Positions 35,444 to 43,592 of a DNA stretch of 64,000 nucleotides are shown here, in pieces. The position numbers and the translations under genes are program-made. The stretch lies in contig NZ_BAAAEN010000023.1 in assembly GCF_039523035.1 (NCBI RefSeq), positions 50,345 through 114,344 on the forward strand. The letters run 5' to 3'. The notes beneath the pieces are model-generated. The model searched no databases. It was not told the origin of the DNA and saw only the letters and a list, made by a program, of their open reading frames with translations. The first letter of the stretch is position 1. Each line of letters begins with the position of its first letter. Source of the DNA: Pigmentiphaga daeguensis. GTDB lineage: Bacteria > Pseudomonadota > Gammaproteobacteria > Burkholderiales > Burkholderiaceae_B.

Positions 35444-35468
35444 AAAAAAAGGGGGCGCAACGCGCCCC
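35444..35468 (-). terminator. Rho-independent terminator after mucD
   Basis: On the minus strand GGGGCGC, loop GTT, GCGCCCC (35468-35452) is followed by C and a run of seven T (35450-35444). It lies 95 bases downstream of the mucD stop and separates the sigma-E operon from lepA. Confidence 0.75.
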
Positions 35469-35478
35469 GCCTGTATCG

Positions 35479-35503
35479 GCCGTGCGGGACGTTCCCGCAC
35501 GGC
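35479..35503. terminator. 11-bp hairpin between mucD and its terminator
   Basis: GCCGTGCGGGA (35479-35489), loop CGT, then TCCCGCACGGC (35493-35503). It is perfectly paired but has no T-run of its own. It may stabilise the 3' end of the mucD transcript in tandem with the terminator at 35444-35468. Confidence 0.5.
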
Positions 35504-35562
35504 TTGCCTGATAGATATGTCGCGACCCGGCATTTTACCGCCGAGCGCGAATGTCTGCCGGA

Positions 35563-37062
35563 CTACCTGGTGGGCCGTATCGGCACCCACTGGGTCAGGT
35601 CGTCGCGCCGGACCAGCACGCCGTGGACCTTGCTCCGGTCGATCTTGGCCACCAGCCCGTTGAACTGCGACGCGCCGGTGATTTCGGTATTGTCCAGGGC
35701 CAGGATGACGTCTCCCTGGCGGATGCCGGCCCGCGCCGCGGGGCCGTCGGCGGCGTCCACCTGCACCCCGCCCCGGACCCGCAGCTCGCGGCGGCGGGCT
35801 GCCGGCAGGTCGGACACCACCAGGCCCAGCACGTTGGTCTTCTGGGCCTGGCCGCCGCCCTCGTCCTGGCGGGCGGCAGCGGCCTTGTCGGGTTCCAGCT
35901 CGCCCACGGTGATGGACAGGTCGCGGGTACCGCCGCGCCGCCAGACCTGGATCGTGGCCTTGGTGCCCGGCTTGGTCTCGCCCACCGTGCGCGGCAGGTC
36001 AGACGAACGTTCGATCGTCTTGCCGTTGAATTTCAGGATGACGTCGCCCGGCTCGATCCCGGCCTTCTCGGCGGGGCTGCCCGGCTCGACCATGCCCACC
36101 GAGGCGCCGGCGGTCCGGCCCAGCCCGATGGCGTCGGCGACTTCCTTGCTGACTTCGCCGATCTGCACGCCGATGCGGCCACGGATGACCCGGCCGCTGG
36201 AACGCAACTGGTCGGCCACGCGCATGGCTTCGTCGATGGGAATGGCCAGCGAGATGCCCATGAACCCGCCGCTGCGGGAAATGATCTGCGAATTGATGCC
36301 CACCACCTCGCCGCGCATGTTCAGCAGCGGACCGCCGGAGTTGCCGGGGTTGACCGCCACGTCGGTCTGGATGAACGGCAGGTAGTCGCCCGTGTCCCGG
36401 CCCGTGGCGCTGACGATGCCCGCGGTGACGGTGGAGTCGAGCCCGAATGGCGAGCCGATGGCCAGGACCCACTCGCCCTTGCGCAGCTGGGTGGGATCGC
36501 CCGGCTTGAGCGGCGTCATGCCGGTGGCCTCGATCTTGATCAAGGCCACGTCGGTGCGCTCATCCGAGCCGATGACCTTGGCCTTGAACTCGCGCCGGTC
36601 GGTCAGGGTGACGTAGATGTCGTCGGCGCCGTTGACCACGTGGTGGTTGGTCAGGATGTAGCCGTCGGCCGAGATGAAGAACCCCGATCCCACGCCGCGC
36701 GGAACCTCCTGGCCCTCGTCGTTGTTGCCCGGCGGGGTCGGCTGCCGGGGCCCCCGGCCGGGAGGCACGAAATCAGGACCGAAGAACCAGCGGAAAAGCT
36801 CGTAGGGGTCCTGGCCGCCCCCGCCGCCATAGGGGCCGCGTGCCACGGCCCGTGCGGTGGTTCGGATGTTGACCACGGCAGGATCGGCCTTGGCCACGAG
36901 ATCGGTGAAATCCGGCAAGGCACGGGTCTGCGCCTGCGCGGCCGGCTGGCCGGCGGCCAGCAGCAGCGCGGCGAACAGGACGAGCAGGAACGCGGTGCCC
37001 AGGGTCGAGCACACCCGTTTCATCGGATGCGGATAGCACGCAGCACCATGGAAAACTGACAT
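35563..37062 (-). CDS. mucD: Periplasmic serine protease of the Do/HtrA family
   Basis: A protein of 499 aa. A signal peptide (MKRVCSTLGTAFLLVLFAALLLAAGQPAAQAQ) starts at residue 14; translation from 37062 is preferred because GGAG stands six bases before it, while the ATG at 37023 lacks a site. The trypsin-like domain has the triad His in LTNHHVV, Asp in RTDVALIKIEA and Ser in NPGNSGGPLLN, followed by two PDZ domains. It degrades misfolded envelope proteins and tunes the sigma-E response. It is the last gene of the rpoE-rseA-rseB-mucD operon. Confidence 0.95.
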   Translation of the reverse strand: MSVFHGAACYPHPMKRVCSTLGTAFLLVLFAALLLAAGQPAAQAQTRALPDFTDLVAKADPAVVNIRTTARAVARGPYGGGGGQDPYELFRWFFGPDFVPPGRGPRQPTPPGNNDEGQEVPRGVGSGFFISADGYILTNHHVVNGADDIYVTLTDRREFKAKVIGSDERTDVALIKIEATGMTPLKPGDPTQLRKGEWVLAIGSPFGLDSTVTAGIVSATGRDTGDYLPFIQTDVAVNPGNSGGPLLNMRGEVVGINSQIISRSGGFMGISLAIPIDEAMRVADQLRSSGRVIRGRIGVQIGEVSKEVADAIGLGRTAGASVGMVEPGSPAEKAGIEPGDVILKFNGKTIERSSDLPRTVGETKPGTKATIQVWRRGGTRDLSITVGELEPDKAAAARQDEGGGQAQKTNVLGLVVSDLPAARRRELRVRGGVQVDAADGPAARAGIRQGDVILALDNTEITGASQFNGLVAKIDRSKVHGVLVRRDDLTQWVPIRPTR

Positions 37063-37101
37063 GTAAGCTCCGGGTAAAGAAAAGGCTCGAACCGGCGGCG
37101 C

Positions 37102-38136
37102 TCAAGGCTTGCGCGCGGCCACCGGCGTATAGCTTATCGAATCGGCGATCTGTTGAATCGTACCGAGCGGCGCTTCGCCCAGCACGGTGATCCAATGGTC
37201 GCCCAGGCGGCGCCCCACCACATTGATGGCGCCGCGGGCGCCCGGCCCGACCTGCCGCGGATGCGATTCGCTATAGGGCTCGATGAAGACGGAAATCGCC
37301 GCCAGGCCATCCGACAACATGACCTGCTTGACGTCGGGCTTGCCGCCCATCGAACGCTGGACTTCCATCATCCTGTGGAAACCCACCGGTTCGCCCACCT
37401 TCCAGCCGAGATCGGCCAGCTTGACCGGCTTCAATTGCGTGCGCACGACGCGCCAGCCCTCGGTCTTCCAGCGCGGCTTGAGTTGCTTGCGATCGACATC
37501 CGCCCCCACCTGCAGCGCAATGAAGGCGACCTGCTCGACCACGTCGTCCTCGGGCGACAGGGTCTGGGCCCGCAGCAGCAGCCCGGAGCTGCTGTCGGCG
37601 CACAGCCGGTAGCCGTAGCGATCGGCATCCCGGGGGCGCAGGGTGATGACCTGGCAGTCCCGGTCGGCCACCCGTTCCGGCTGGGGCTCGACGCTGACGT
37701 CGTAGTGCTCGCCCAGTTGATCCGGGCCGCCTATCATCAGGCCGGGGAAACGATCGCGCGCGGTTCGGGTCTCGACCAGCACGGCGCGCTTCTGCGGCAG
37801 CAGGCACTGGATCTCGTCGTCCTTGCGCAGAAACTCCAGCGGCTGGCCGTCCAGCAGCTCGAGGCGCTCGTGCTCGCTCTTGCCGTCGTAGATATGGGTG
37901 ATGCGGGAGGACTGCATCGAGGCGCCCTGCTGATACGCGAAGACGCCGGAATAATTGAGTTCCCGGGCCGAGGCCTGGATGCGCTGCAACAACCCGGTGC
38001 CATCGGCCGGGGCCGCGGGGGCCGGGGGCTGGGCCTGGGACGCGATCGTCACCAGGCACAGCATGGCGAACGCCAGGGAACGTGTGGACCACACCACGGC
38101 CGAACGACTAACCTCCGACACGAGACCTTCCTTCAA
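37102..38136 (-). CDS. rseB: Sigma-E regulatory protein RseB/MucB
   Basis: A protein of 344 aa. After a hydrophobic signal segment (LAFAMLCLVTIASQAQ) comes the RseB fold: LLQRIQASARELNYSGVFAYQQG, SSRITHIYDGKSEHERLELLDG and, in the C-terminal domain, VGEPVGFHRMMEVQRSM. It resides in the periplasm, binds RseA and protects it from proteolysis until lipid or LPS signals are sensed. The start overlaps the rseA stop (ATGA). Confidence 0.95.
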   Translation of the reverse strand: MKEGLVSEVSRSAVVWSTRSLAFAMLCLVTIASQAQPPAPAAPADGTGLLQRIQASARELNYSGVFAYQQGASMQSSRITHIYDGKSEHERLELLDGQPLEFLRKDDEIQCLLPQKRAVLVETRTARDRFPGLMIGGPDQLGEHYDVSVEPQPERVADRDCQVITLRPRDADRYGYRLCADSSSGLLLRAQTLSPEDDVVEQVAFIALQVGADVDRKQLKPRWKTEGWRVVRTQLKPVKLADLGWKVGEPVGFHRMMEVQRSMGGKPDVKQVMLSDGLAAISVFIEPYSESHPRQVGPGARGAINVVGRRLGDHWITVLGEAPLGTIQQIADSISYTPVAARKP

Positions 38137-38783
38137 CGTTGCCCTGCGGCGGATTCGAAAGAGGTGGCCGACACCTGCCGGATGGCGCTCCGGCCGGCGA
38201 TCTGCCGGTGGGCCTCGAGGTATTCGCCCAGCGAAACATCGACCGCCGGCTCGGCCCGGCGCGCCGCGGCCGGCGCGGCGACCTGGACGACGGCCGGCGT
38301 GGCGGCGGGCTGGGCGCTGGCGGAAAATTCGACCGGTGCGCCCTGCCCGCCGAAATAGGGCTGGGCGATCCAGGTGACCGAGGCGACGGCGGCCGCCGCG
38401 GCCAGACCGGGAAAACCATAGCGCGTCATGAACCGGCGGGAAATCGTCCGCCGGGGCGCCGCGACGATGGGCGCCTCGTGTTCCAACGCCTCGAGGAAGC
38501 GCCGGTGGAAGCCGGACGACACGGGCAGCGCCAGTTCGGGCGTGCGCACCACGTCGCCGACCAGATGGTAGAGGTCCCAGTCGGCGCGGCCTGCGCCCGT
38601 CGCCAGGTAGGCGGACACTGCCGCTTCCGCTTCATCGGCCTCGTCGGCGAGTTCGCCGTCCATGTAGGCCGACAGCCATTCCTCGACGCGGGCCTGATTC
38701 AACCCGTCCAGATCGTCCTGCGCAGACGCGGCCGCTTCCCGGCCGAAACCGACGGACTCATTCCGATGCGATGTCACCTGCAT
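38133..38783 (-). CDS. rseA: Anti-sigma factor RseA/MucA-like
   Basis: A protein of 216 aa from the ATG at 38783, which sits 8 bases after GGAGG; the ATG at 38789 is only 2 bases from it. The N-terminal cytoplasmic anti-sigma domain has EEWLSAYMDGELADEADEAEAAVSAYL and DWDLYHLVGDVVRTPELALPVSSGFHRRF. One membrane helix follows (GFPGLAAAAAVASVTWIA), then an Ala/Pro-rich periplasmic linker and a tail ending SLGEYLEAHRQIAGRSAI. It holds sigma-E at the membrane until cleaved. Confidence 0.93.
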   Translation of the reverse strand: MQVTSHRNESVGFGREAAASAQDDLDGLNQARVEEWLSAYMDGELADEADEAEAAVSAYLATGAGRADWDLYHLVGDVVRTPELALPVSSGFHRRFLEALEHEAPIVAAPRRTISRRFMTRYGFPGLAAAAAVASVTWIAQPYFGGQGAPVEFSASAQPAATPAVVQVAAPAAARRAEPAVDVSLGEYLEAHRQIAGRSAIRQVSATSFESAAGQR

Positions 38784-38860
38784 TTCCATAACCTCCGGGG
38801 CTGCCGATTGCCCGGTTACCTGCCATTTTGCCCAAAATTCATGCCGCCCTGCTCCCCTGG

Positions 38861-39463
38861 CTACCAACGCTTGTCGTCCTGGGTATCCAGCAGGGGCCGC
38901 AATCGGGCCGCAATTGCCTCGCGCGCCCGGAAGATCCGGGATCGCACGGTGCCTATGGGACATCCCATCGACTGGGCGATGTCCTCATAGCTCATTCCTT
39001 CAATCTCGCGCAACACGATAGCCGTTCGCAGCTCCTCGGGAAGAGCTTCGATCGCCAAATTGACCGTTTCGGCAATTTCGCGGGTCGCCATCATGGATTC
39101 TGGCGTGTTGATATCGCTTAGGTTGTCGGTTTCGTCGAAAGTTTCACCATCCTCGTTCTCGTATTCGGACGGCGAGCTGGGACGCCTGCCCGAAGCCACC
39201 AGGTGGTTCTTGGCGGTATTGATGGCGATGCGGTAGAGCCAGGTATAGAAGGCGCTTTCCCCGCGGAACTGCGGGAGCGCGCGATAGGCCTTGATGAAGG
39301 CCTCCTGGGCGACGTCTTCGATTTCGCTGGGATCGCGGATGAAACGCGACAGCAGGCGCAGGATCTTGCGCTGGTACTTCAGCATCAGCAGTTCGAACGC
39401 CTTCTTGTCGCCCCGCTGCACGCGGGCGACCAGCTCGGCGTCGATCTCGCGCTCGCTCGTCAT
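38861..39463 (-). CDS. rpoE: RNA polymerase sigma-E (AlgU-type ECF) factor
   Basis: A protein of 200 aa. Region 2 is in AFELLMLKYQRKILRLLSRFIRDPSEIEDVAQEAFIKAYRALPQFRGESAFYTWLYRIAINTAKNHL; region 4 has ALPEELRTAIVLREIEGMSYEDIAQSMGCPIGTVRSRIFRAREAI. This is almost the consensus of AlgU/RpoE. It directs the envelope-stress regulon. Its ATG overlaps the stop of the upstream ygfX-like gene by four bases, and the anti-sigma operon follows. Confidence 0.97.
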   Translation of the reverse strand: MTSEREIDAELVARVQRGDKKAFELLMLKYQRKILRLLSRFIRDPSEIEDVAQEAFIKAYRALPQFRGESAFYTWLYRIAINTAKNHLVASGRRPSSPSEYENEDGETFDETDNLSDINTPESMMATREIAETVNLAIEALPEELRTAIVLREIEGMSYEDIAQSMGCPIGTVRSRIFRAREAIAARLRPLLDTQDDKRW

Positions 39464-39996
39464 GCCGAGGCCCCCAGGCGGGGATCACGAGCCTGGGGCG
39501 CGACCAGCAGGCCTTCGCCCCGCTGCTCGGTCCAGGCGACGGCCATGCGCAGTTGCCGCCATTCCCTGGCCTCCAGGCTGTCGGCCCACACGGTGAGCGT
39601 CGCACGCGCGGGGGCCCGGGGCCGTCCGGGCGGCGGCGCGAGGTCGCCCTGCAGCGTCAGCCAGCCCAGCGGAGAATGCCAGATGTGGCGGGGACGGAAA
39701 CGCCGCCAGCCCTGGTGGTCGGCCAGCGCCCAGTTGCCGCCGGCATCGACGGCAAGCGCCCGAAACGGCTGGCGCGCCCGGCGTTGGCAGACGATGGCGC
39801 CCAGCGCCAGCCCCAGGCCGGCAACCGGGGCTGCCGCCCAGGCCAGCGGCGAACCGGCCAGCGCGAACCAGGTCCCGGCGGCCGCGGCCCATCCCGCTGC
39901 CAGGGCGATGCAATGCCCCAGCAGGCCGGCGCGGCGCGAAGGCCGCAGATGCGCCAGCATGGACAGACCGGAGGGTGCCGTCCCGATATCGCTCAA
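39460..39996 (-). CDS. YgfX/CptA-like small membrane protein
   Basis: A protein of 178 aa. Two adjacent hydrophobic segments at residues ~25-65 (LLGHCIALAAGWAAAAGTWFALAG and AAAPVAGLGLALGAIVC) are followed by a soluble part with WALADHQGWRRF, a strand-rich centre and the family-typical VWADSLEAREWRQLRMAV. YgfX is known as the partner of SdhE in enterobacteria; no sdhE is present here. It lies 1 base after fabF and is coupled to rpoE by an ATGA overlap, so it belongs to the sigma-E operon. The family call is from motif resemblance. Confidence 0.7.
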   Translation of the reverse strand: MSDIGTAPSGLSMLAHLRPSRRAGLLGHCIALAAGWAAAAGTWFALAGSPLAWAAAPVAGLGLALGAIVCQRRARQPFRALAVDAGGNWALADHQGWRRFRPRHIWHSPLGWLTLQGDLAPPPGRPRAPARATLTVWADSLEAREWRQLRMAVAWTEQRGEGLLVAPQARDPRLGASA

Positions 39997-39997
39997 A

Positions 39998-41227
39998 TCA
40001 GACCTTGCGCACGATCATCGTGCCGTTGGTACCGCCGAACCCGAAGGAGTTCGACAGCGCGACGTCGATCTTCATCTGCCGCGCCTGGTTGGCGCAGTAG
40101 TCCAGATCGCACTCGGGGTCCTGATTGAAGATGTTGATGGTGGGCGGAGCAACCTGGTTATAGACGGCCAGCGTCGTGAACACGGCTTCGATGCCGCCGG
40201 CGGCGCCCAGCAGGTGGCCCGTCATGGACTTGGTCGAGCTGACCACGATCTGCTTGGCGTGGTCGCCGAAGGCCAGCTTCAGGGCCTCGGTCTCGTTCTT
40301 GTCTCCCAGCGGCGTCGAGGTGCCGTGGGCATTGACGTAGTGAACCTCTTCCTTGTTGATCCCGCCGTTGCGCAGCGCGTTGACCATGCCGCGGCAAGGT
40401 CCTTCGCGGTCGGGCGCCGTGATGTGGTGGGCGTCGGAGCTCATGCCGTAGCCGGCGAATTCGCCATAGATGCGCGCGCCGCGCTTCTTGGCATGTTCGT
40501 ATTCCTCGAGCACGAGCACGCCCGCGCCCTCGCCCAGCACGAAGCCGTCGCGATCGCGGTCCCAGGGACGCGACGCCGTCTTGGGATCGTCGTTGCGGGT
40601 GGACAGCGCCCGCATGGCGGCAAAGCCGCCGATACCCAGCGGCGACACGGTGGACTCGGCGCCGCCGGCCAGCATGACGTCGGCATCGCCGTACTCGATC
40701 AGGCGCGCGGCGTCACCGATGCTGTGCAGGCCGGTGGTGCACGCCGACACCACGGCGTAGCTGGGTCCCTTCATGCCATAGCGTATCGACAGCTGGCCCG
40801 AGATCAGGTTGATCAGCGACGCCGGGACGAAATAAGGCGAAATGCGGCGCGCGCCGCGCTGCAGGTAATCGGCCTCGGTTTCCTCGATGCGGGGCAGGCC
40901 GCCGATACCCGAGCCGACGATGACGCCGACGCGTTCGGCGTTGGCATCGGTGATTTCAAGCCCGCTGTCCTTCAAGGCCTGCGCGCCGGCCGCGATGCCA
41001 TAATGGATGAAGGTATCCATCTGGCGCACTTCCTTGGCGGGCACGAACTGGCTTGCGTCGAATCCTTTGACTTCACCGGCGATATGGCAGTTGAAATCGG
41101 TGGGGTCGAAGCGGGTGATGCGGTCTATGCCTGAACGGCCGTTGACGATGTTGTCCCATGCGGAGGCGATGTCATTGCCCACAGGGGAAACGATACCGAG
41201 ACCGGTGATGACGACGCGTCGCTTCAC
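39998..41227 (-). CDS. fabF: 3-oxoacyl-ACP synthase II
   Basis: A protein of 409 aa. Cys-His-His active site: Cys in VVSACTTGLHSIG, His in NAHGTSTPLGD and His in SMTGHLLGAAGGIE. The Gly-rich end FGFGGTNGTMIV completes the thiolase fold. It elongates acyl-ACP in type II fatty acid synthesis and handles palmitoleate to cis-vaccenate. It is separated from acpP by a 144-base gap containing a terminator-like hairpin. Confidence 0.97.
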   Translation of the reverse strand: MKRRVVITGLGIVSPVGNDIASAWDNIVNGRSGIDRITRFDPTDFNCHIAGEVKGFDASQFVPAKEVRQMDTFIHYGIAAGAQALKDSGLEITDANAERVGVIVGSGIGGLPRIEETEADYLQRGARRISPYFVPASLINLISGQLSIRYGMKGPSYAVVSACTTGLHSIGDAARLIEYGDADVMLAGGAESTVSPLGIGGFAAMRALSTRNDDPKTASRPWDRDRDGFVLGEGAGVLVLEEYEHAKKRGARIYGEFAGYGMSSDAHHITAPDREGPCRGMVNALRNGGINKEEVHYVNAHGTSTPLGDKNETEALKLAFGDHAKQIVVSSTKSMTGHLLGAAGGIEAVFTTLAVYNQVAPPTINIFNQDPECDLDYCANQARQMKIDVALSNSFGFGGTNGTMIVRKV

Positions 41228-41321
41228 TGACTACTCCTCAAGTGCGCGGAGAAAAAGCGAATCCGGCAGCTGCCCTCCCGCCGTTGGCTCCGGCAAGGTC
41301 GCGCATGGCCGCGCCGAACTT

Positions 41322-41349
41322 AAAAAACGAAGGCGGCCGATGAGCCGCC
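41322..41349 (-). terminator. Intrinsic terminator/attenuator between acpP and fabF
   Basis: On the minus strand GGCGGC (41349-41344), loop TCATCG, GCCGCC (41337-41332) is followed by TTCG and a run of six T (41327-41322). It would end most acpP transcripts and let a fraction read into fabF, matching the high need for ACP. Confidence 0.65.
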
Positions 41350-41371
41350 CGCGTCATCGCACGAAAACGAT

Positions 41372-41611
41372 TTACTTCTTGATGTGCGCGCCAACGTAGT
41401 CGATGGCTTGCTGCACGGTCGTGATCTTCTCGGCTTCCTCGTCGGGAATCTCGGTCTCGAACTCGTCTTCGAGCGCCATGACGAGTTCCACCATATCGAG
41501 CGAATCGGCACCGAGGTCGTCGACAAAAGAAGATTCGTTCTTGATCTCGGCTTCGTTGACGCCGAGTTGCTCAGCGACGATCTTCTTGACGCGCTGTTCG
41601 ATGCTATCCAT
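41372..41611 (-). CDS. acpP: Acyl carrier protein
   Basis: A protein of 79 aa, strongly acidic. The phosphopantetheine serine is in DLGADSLDMVELVMALE. It carries growing acyl chains for fatty acid and phospholipid synthesis and is activated by AcpS (this window). GGAGGATCTCC precedes the ATG, one of the strongest ribosome sites in the window. Its own promoter is likely (41645-41650). Confidence 0.98.
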   Translation of the reverse strand: MDSIEQRVKKIVAEQLGVNEAEIKNESSFVDDLGADSLDMVELVMALEDEFETEIPDEEAEKITTVQQAIDYVGAHIKK

Positions 41612-41644
41612 GGAGATCCTCCAAAAGGGTCTATATCTAACTGA

Positions 41645-41650
41645 ATTATA
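41645..41650 (-). promoter_or_regulatory. Candidate acpP -10 element
   Basis: TATAAT on the minus strand, 34 bases before the acpP start. The -35 side is poor (GCTTTA/TAGACA at imperfect spacing). It would give a leader of about 27 bases. Confidence 0.45.
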
Positions 41651-41716
41651 GCCAAGCTCGCCTGTCTAAAGCGGCCCGGCCGGACGAATGCATATCGCGG
41701 TTGCAATACGCGGAAA

Positions 41717-42460
41717 TCAATTCATGTACATGCCGCCGTTGACGTGCAAGGTGGCACCGGTTACATATCCGGCCCCCGGCGAAGCCAGGAAGGCGACGCT
41801 GTGGGCGATGTCCTCGGGACGGCCCAGCCGGCCCAGCGGGATCTGTCCCAGCAAGGCACCGGTCTGCTCGTCCCCCAGGGCGCGGGTCATGTCGGTATCG
41901 ATGAAACCCGGCGCCACGCAGTTGACGGTGATGTTGCGACTGCCCAGCTCCCGCGCCAGCGCGCGGGTCATTCCGGCCACCCCGGCCTTGGCGGCGGCGT
42001 AGTTTGCCTGGCCGGCGTTGCCGCTGGCCCCCACCACCGAGGTCACGTTGATGATCCGGCCCCATTTGGCCTTCATCATCCCCCTCATGACGGCGCGGGA
42101 CAGGCGGAACACCGCCGTCAGATTGGTGTCGATCACCGCCGACCAATCCTCGTCCTTCATGCGCATCGCGAGTGTATCTCGGGTGATGCCGGCGTTGTTG
42201 ACCAAAATGTGCAGACCGCCGTCGGCCTTGCCGATCTCGTCCACCAGGGCGTCCACCGCCGCGGCGTCGTTCACCTGCAACACCACGCCGCGCCCCTTGG
42301 CGGGAAACCCGCTCAGCGCCTCGGTAATGGTGTCGGCGCCGGCCTGGGTCGTGGCGGTCCCGACCACCGTCGCACCCCGCGCGGCCAATTCCGCCGCGAT
42401 CGCCTTGCCTATCCCCCGCGACGCGCCCGTCACCAGGGCGACCTTGCCTTGCAATTCCAT
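41717..42460 (-). CDS. fabG: 3-oxoacyl-ACP reductase
   Basis: A protein of 247 aa, an SDR fold. The cofactor loop is TGASRGIG, NNAGITRD follows, and the catalytic Ser...Tyr-Lys run is INVTSVVGASGNAGQANYAAAKAGV. It uses NADPH to reduce 3-oxoacyl-ACP. It lies between fabD and acpP; the gap to fabD contains a copy of the dispersed repeat. Confidence 0.97.
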   Translation of the reverse strand: MELQGKVALVTGASRGIGKAIAAELAARGATVVGTATTQAGADTITEALSGFPAKGRGVVLQVNDAAAVDALVDEIGKADGGLHILVNNAGITRDTLAMRMKDEDWSAVIDTNLTAVFRLSRAVMRGMMKAKWGRIINVTSVVGASGNAGQANYAAAKAGVAGMTRALARELGSRNITVNCVAPGFIDTDMTRALGDEQTGALLGQIPLGRLGRPEDIAHSVAFLASPGAGYVTGATLHVNGGMYMN

Positions 42461-42538
42461 GATTTTTCCTTATCTCATCCCGGCGCGCCCCAGCGCCCCG
42501 GACTTATCCATCCAACCCCGCCCCTTCTCCCGCTCTTG

Positions 42539-42615
42539 CCAGGATGCGATGGATCCGGCTCCGCCGGTCCACCTGCATCGCCCCTTGGGGGGCGCGCGTC
42601 AGCGCCTAGGGGGAG
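42539..42615 (-). repeat. Dispersed intergenic repeat, copy 4 (fabG-fabD gap)
   Basis: Nearly base-for-base like copy 1: CCAGGATGCG, core GGATCCGGCTCCGCCGGTCC, then GGGGGGCGCGCGTCAGCGCC. It ends 2-3 bases before the fabD stop, so one more shift would extend FabD as seen in RecO. Confidence 0.8.
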
Positions 42616-42617
42616 CC

Positions 42618-43556
42618 CTAATTGGAGGCCACCGCCTCCAGGGCGGCTTGCAGCGACGCCTGGTCCGTCACGGCCAGCGCCGTCAGCTCGGGGGCGATGC
42701 GCTTGGTCAGGCCGGTCAGCACCTTGCCCGGGCCACACTCGACGACGTGGGTAATCCCCTGTGACTGCATCAGTTGTATGGTTTCCACCCATCGTACCGG
42801 ATGCCAGGCCTGGCGGACCAGCGCGTCGGCGATCGCCGCCGGCTCGGTCGGCGCGGCCACGTCCACGTTGTTGAGCACCAGGATATGGGGGGACTGGATG
42901 TCGATGGCCTCCAGCGCCTTGGCCAGGGTCTGGGCGGCCGGCTGCATCAGGCTGGAGTGGAAAGGCGCCGAGACCGGCAAGGGCAGCGCGCGCTTGGCGC
43001 CCGCCTGCTTGGCGGCCTCGCAGGCGCGCTCCACGGCGGCCTTGCTGCCGGCGATCACGACCTGCGCCGGCGCATTGAAGTTCACGGGCTCGACCACCTC
43101 GCCCTGGGCCGCGGCGGCGCAGGCGGCACGCACCTGGTCGTCGGTCAGGCCCAGGATGGCCGCCATGCCGCCCTGCCCCACGGGGACCGCGGACTGCATG
43201 GCGTCGGCACGGATGCGGACCAGCCGCACGGCATCTTCCAGCGTCAGCGAGCCGGCGGCGACCAACGCCGCGTACTCGCCCAGGCTGTGCCCGGCGACCA
43301 CGGCGGGAGCCGGCCCGCCCGCCGCCTGCCAGGCAGCATAGGCAGCCACGCCGGCGGTCAGCATGACCGGCTGGGTGTAGGTGGTCAGGTTCAGTTGTTC
43401 GGCCGGGCCGTTGGCCATCAGGCCGCCCAGGTCCTCGCCCAGGGCGGCGCCGGCACGGGCCACGACGTCCGCCACCGAGGCGTTGCCCGCGAAGCCGTCG
43501 AGCATGCCGACCGACTGCGAACCCTGGCCGGGAAAGACGAATGCGATTTTAGTCAT
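42618..43556 (-). CDS. fabD: Malonyl-CoA:ACP transacylase
   Basis: A protein of 312 aa. The oxyanion motif FVFPGQGSQSVGM opens the protein, the nucleophile Ser is in GHSLGEYAALVAAG, and the catalytic His is in the SAPFHSSLM segment. It loads malonate onto ACP. It is positioned between fabH (36-base gap) and fabG. Confidence 0.97.
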   Translation of the reverse strand: MTKIAFVFPGQGSQSVGMLDGFAGNASVADVVARAGAALGEDLGGLMANGPAEQLNLTTYTQPVMLTAGVAAYAAWQAAGGPAPAVVAGHSLGEYAALVAAGSLTLEDAVRLVRIRADAMQSAVPVGQGGMAAILGLTDDQVRAACAAAAQGEVVEPVNFNAPAQVVIAGSKAAVERACEAAKQAGAKRALPLPVSAPFHSSLMQPAAQTLAKALEAIDIQSPHILVLNNVDVAAPTEPAAIADALVRQAWHPVRWVETIQLMQSQGITHVVECGPGKVLTGLTKRIAPELTALAVTDQASLQAALEAVASN

Positions 43557-43592
43557 GGGTAAAGCCCCGCTTGTTCTGTTTTCCTACCGGAC

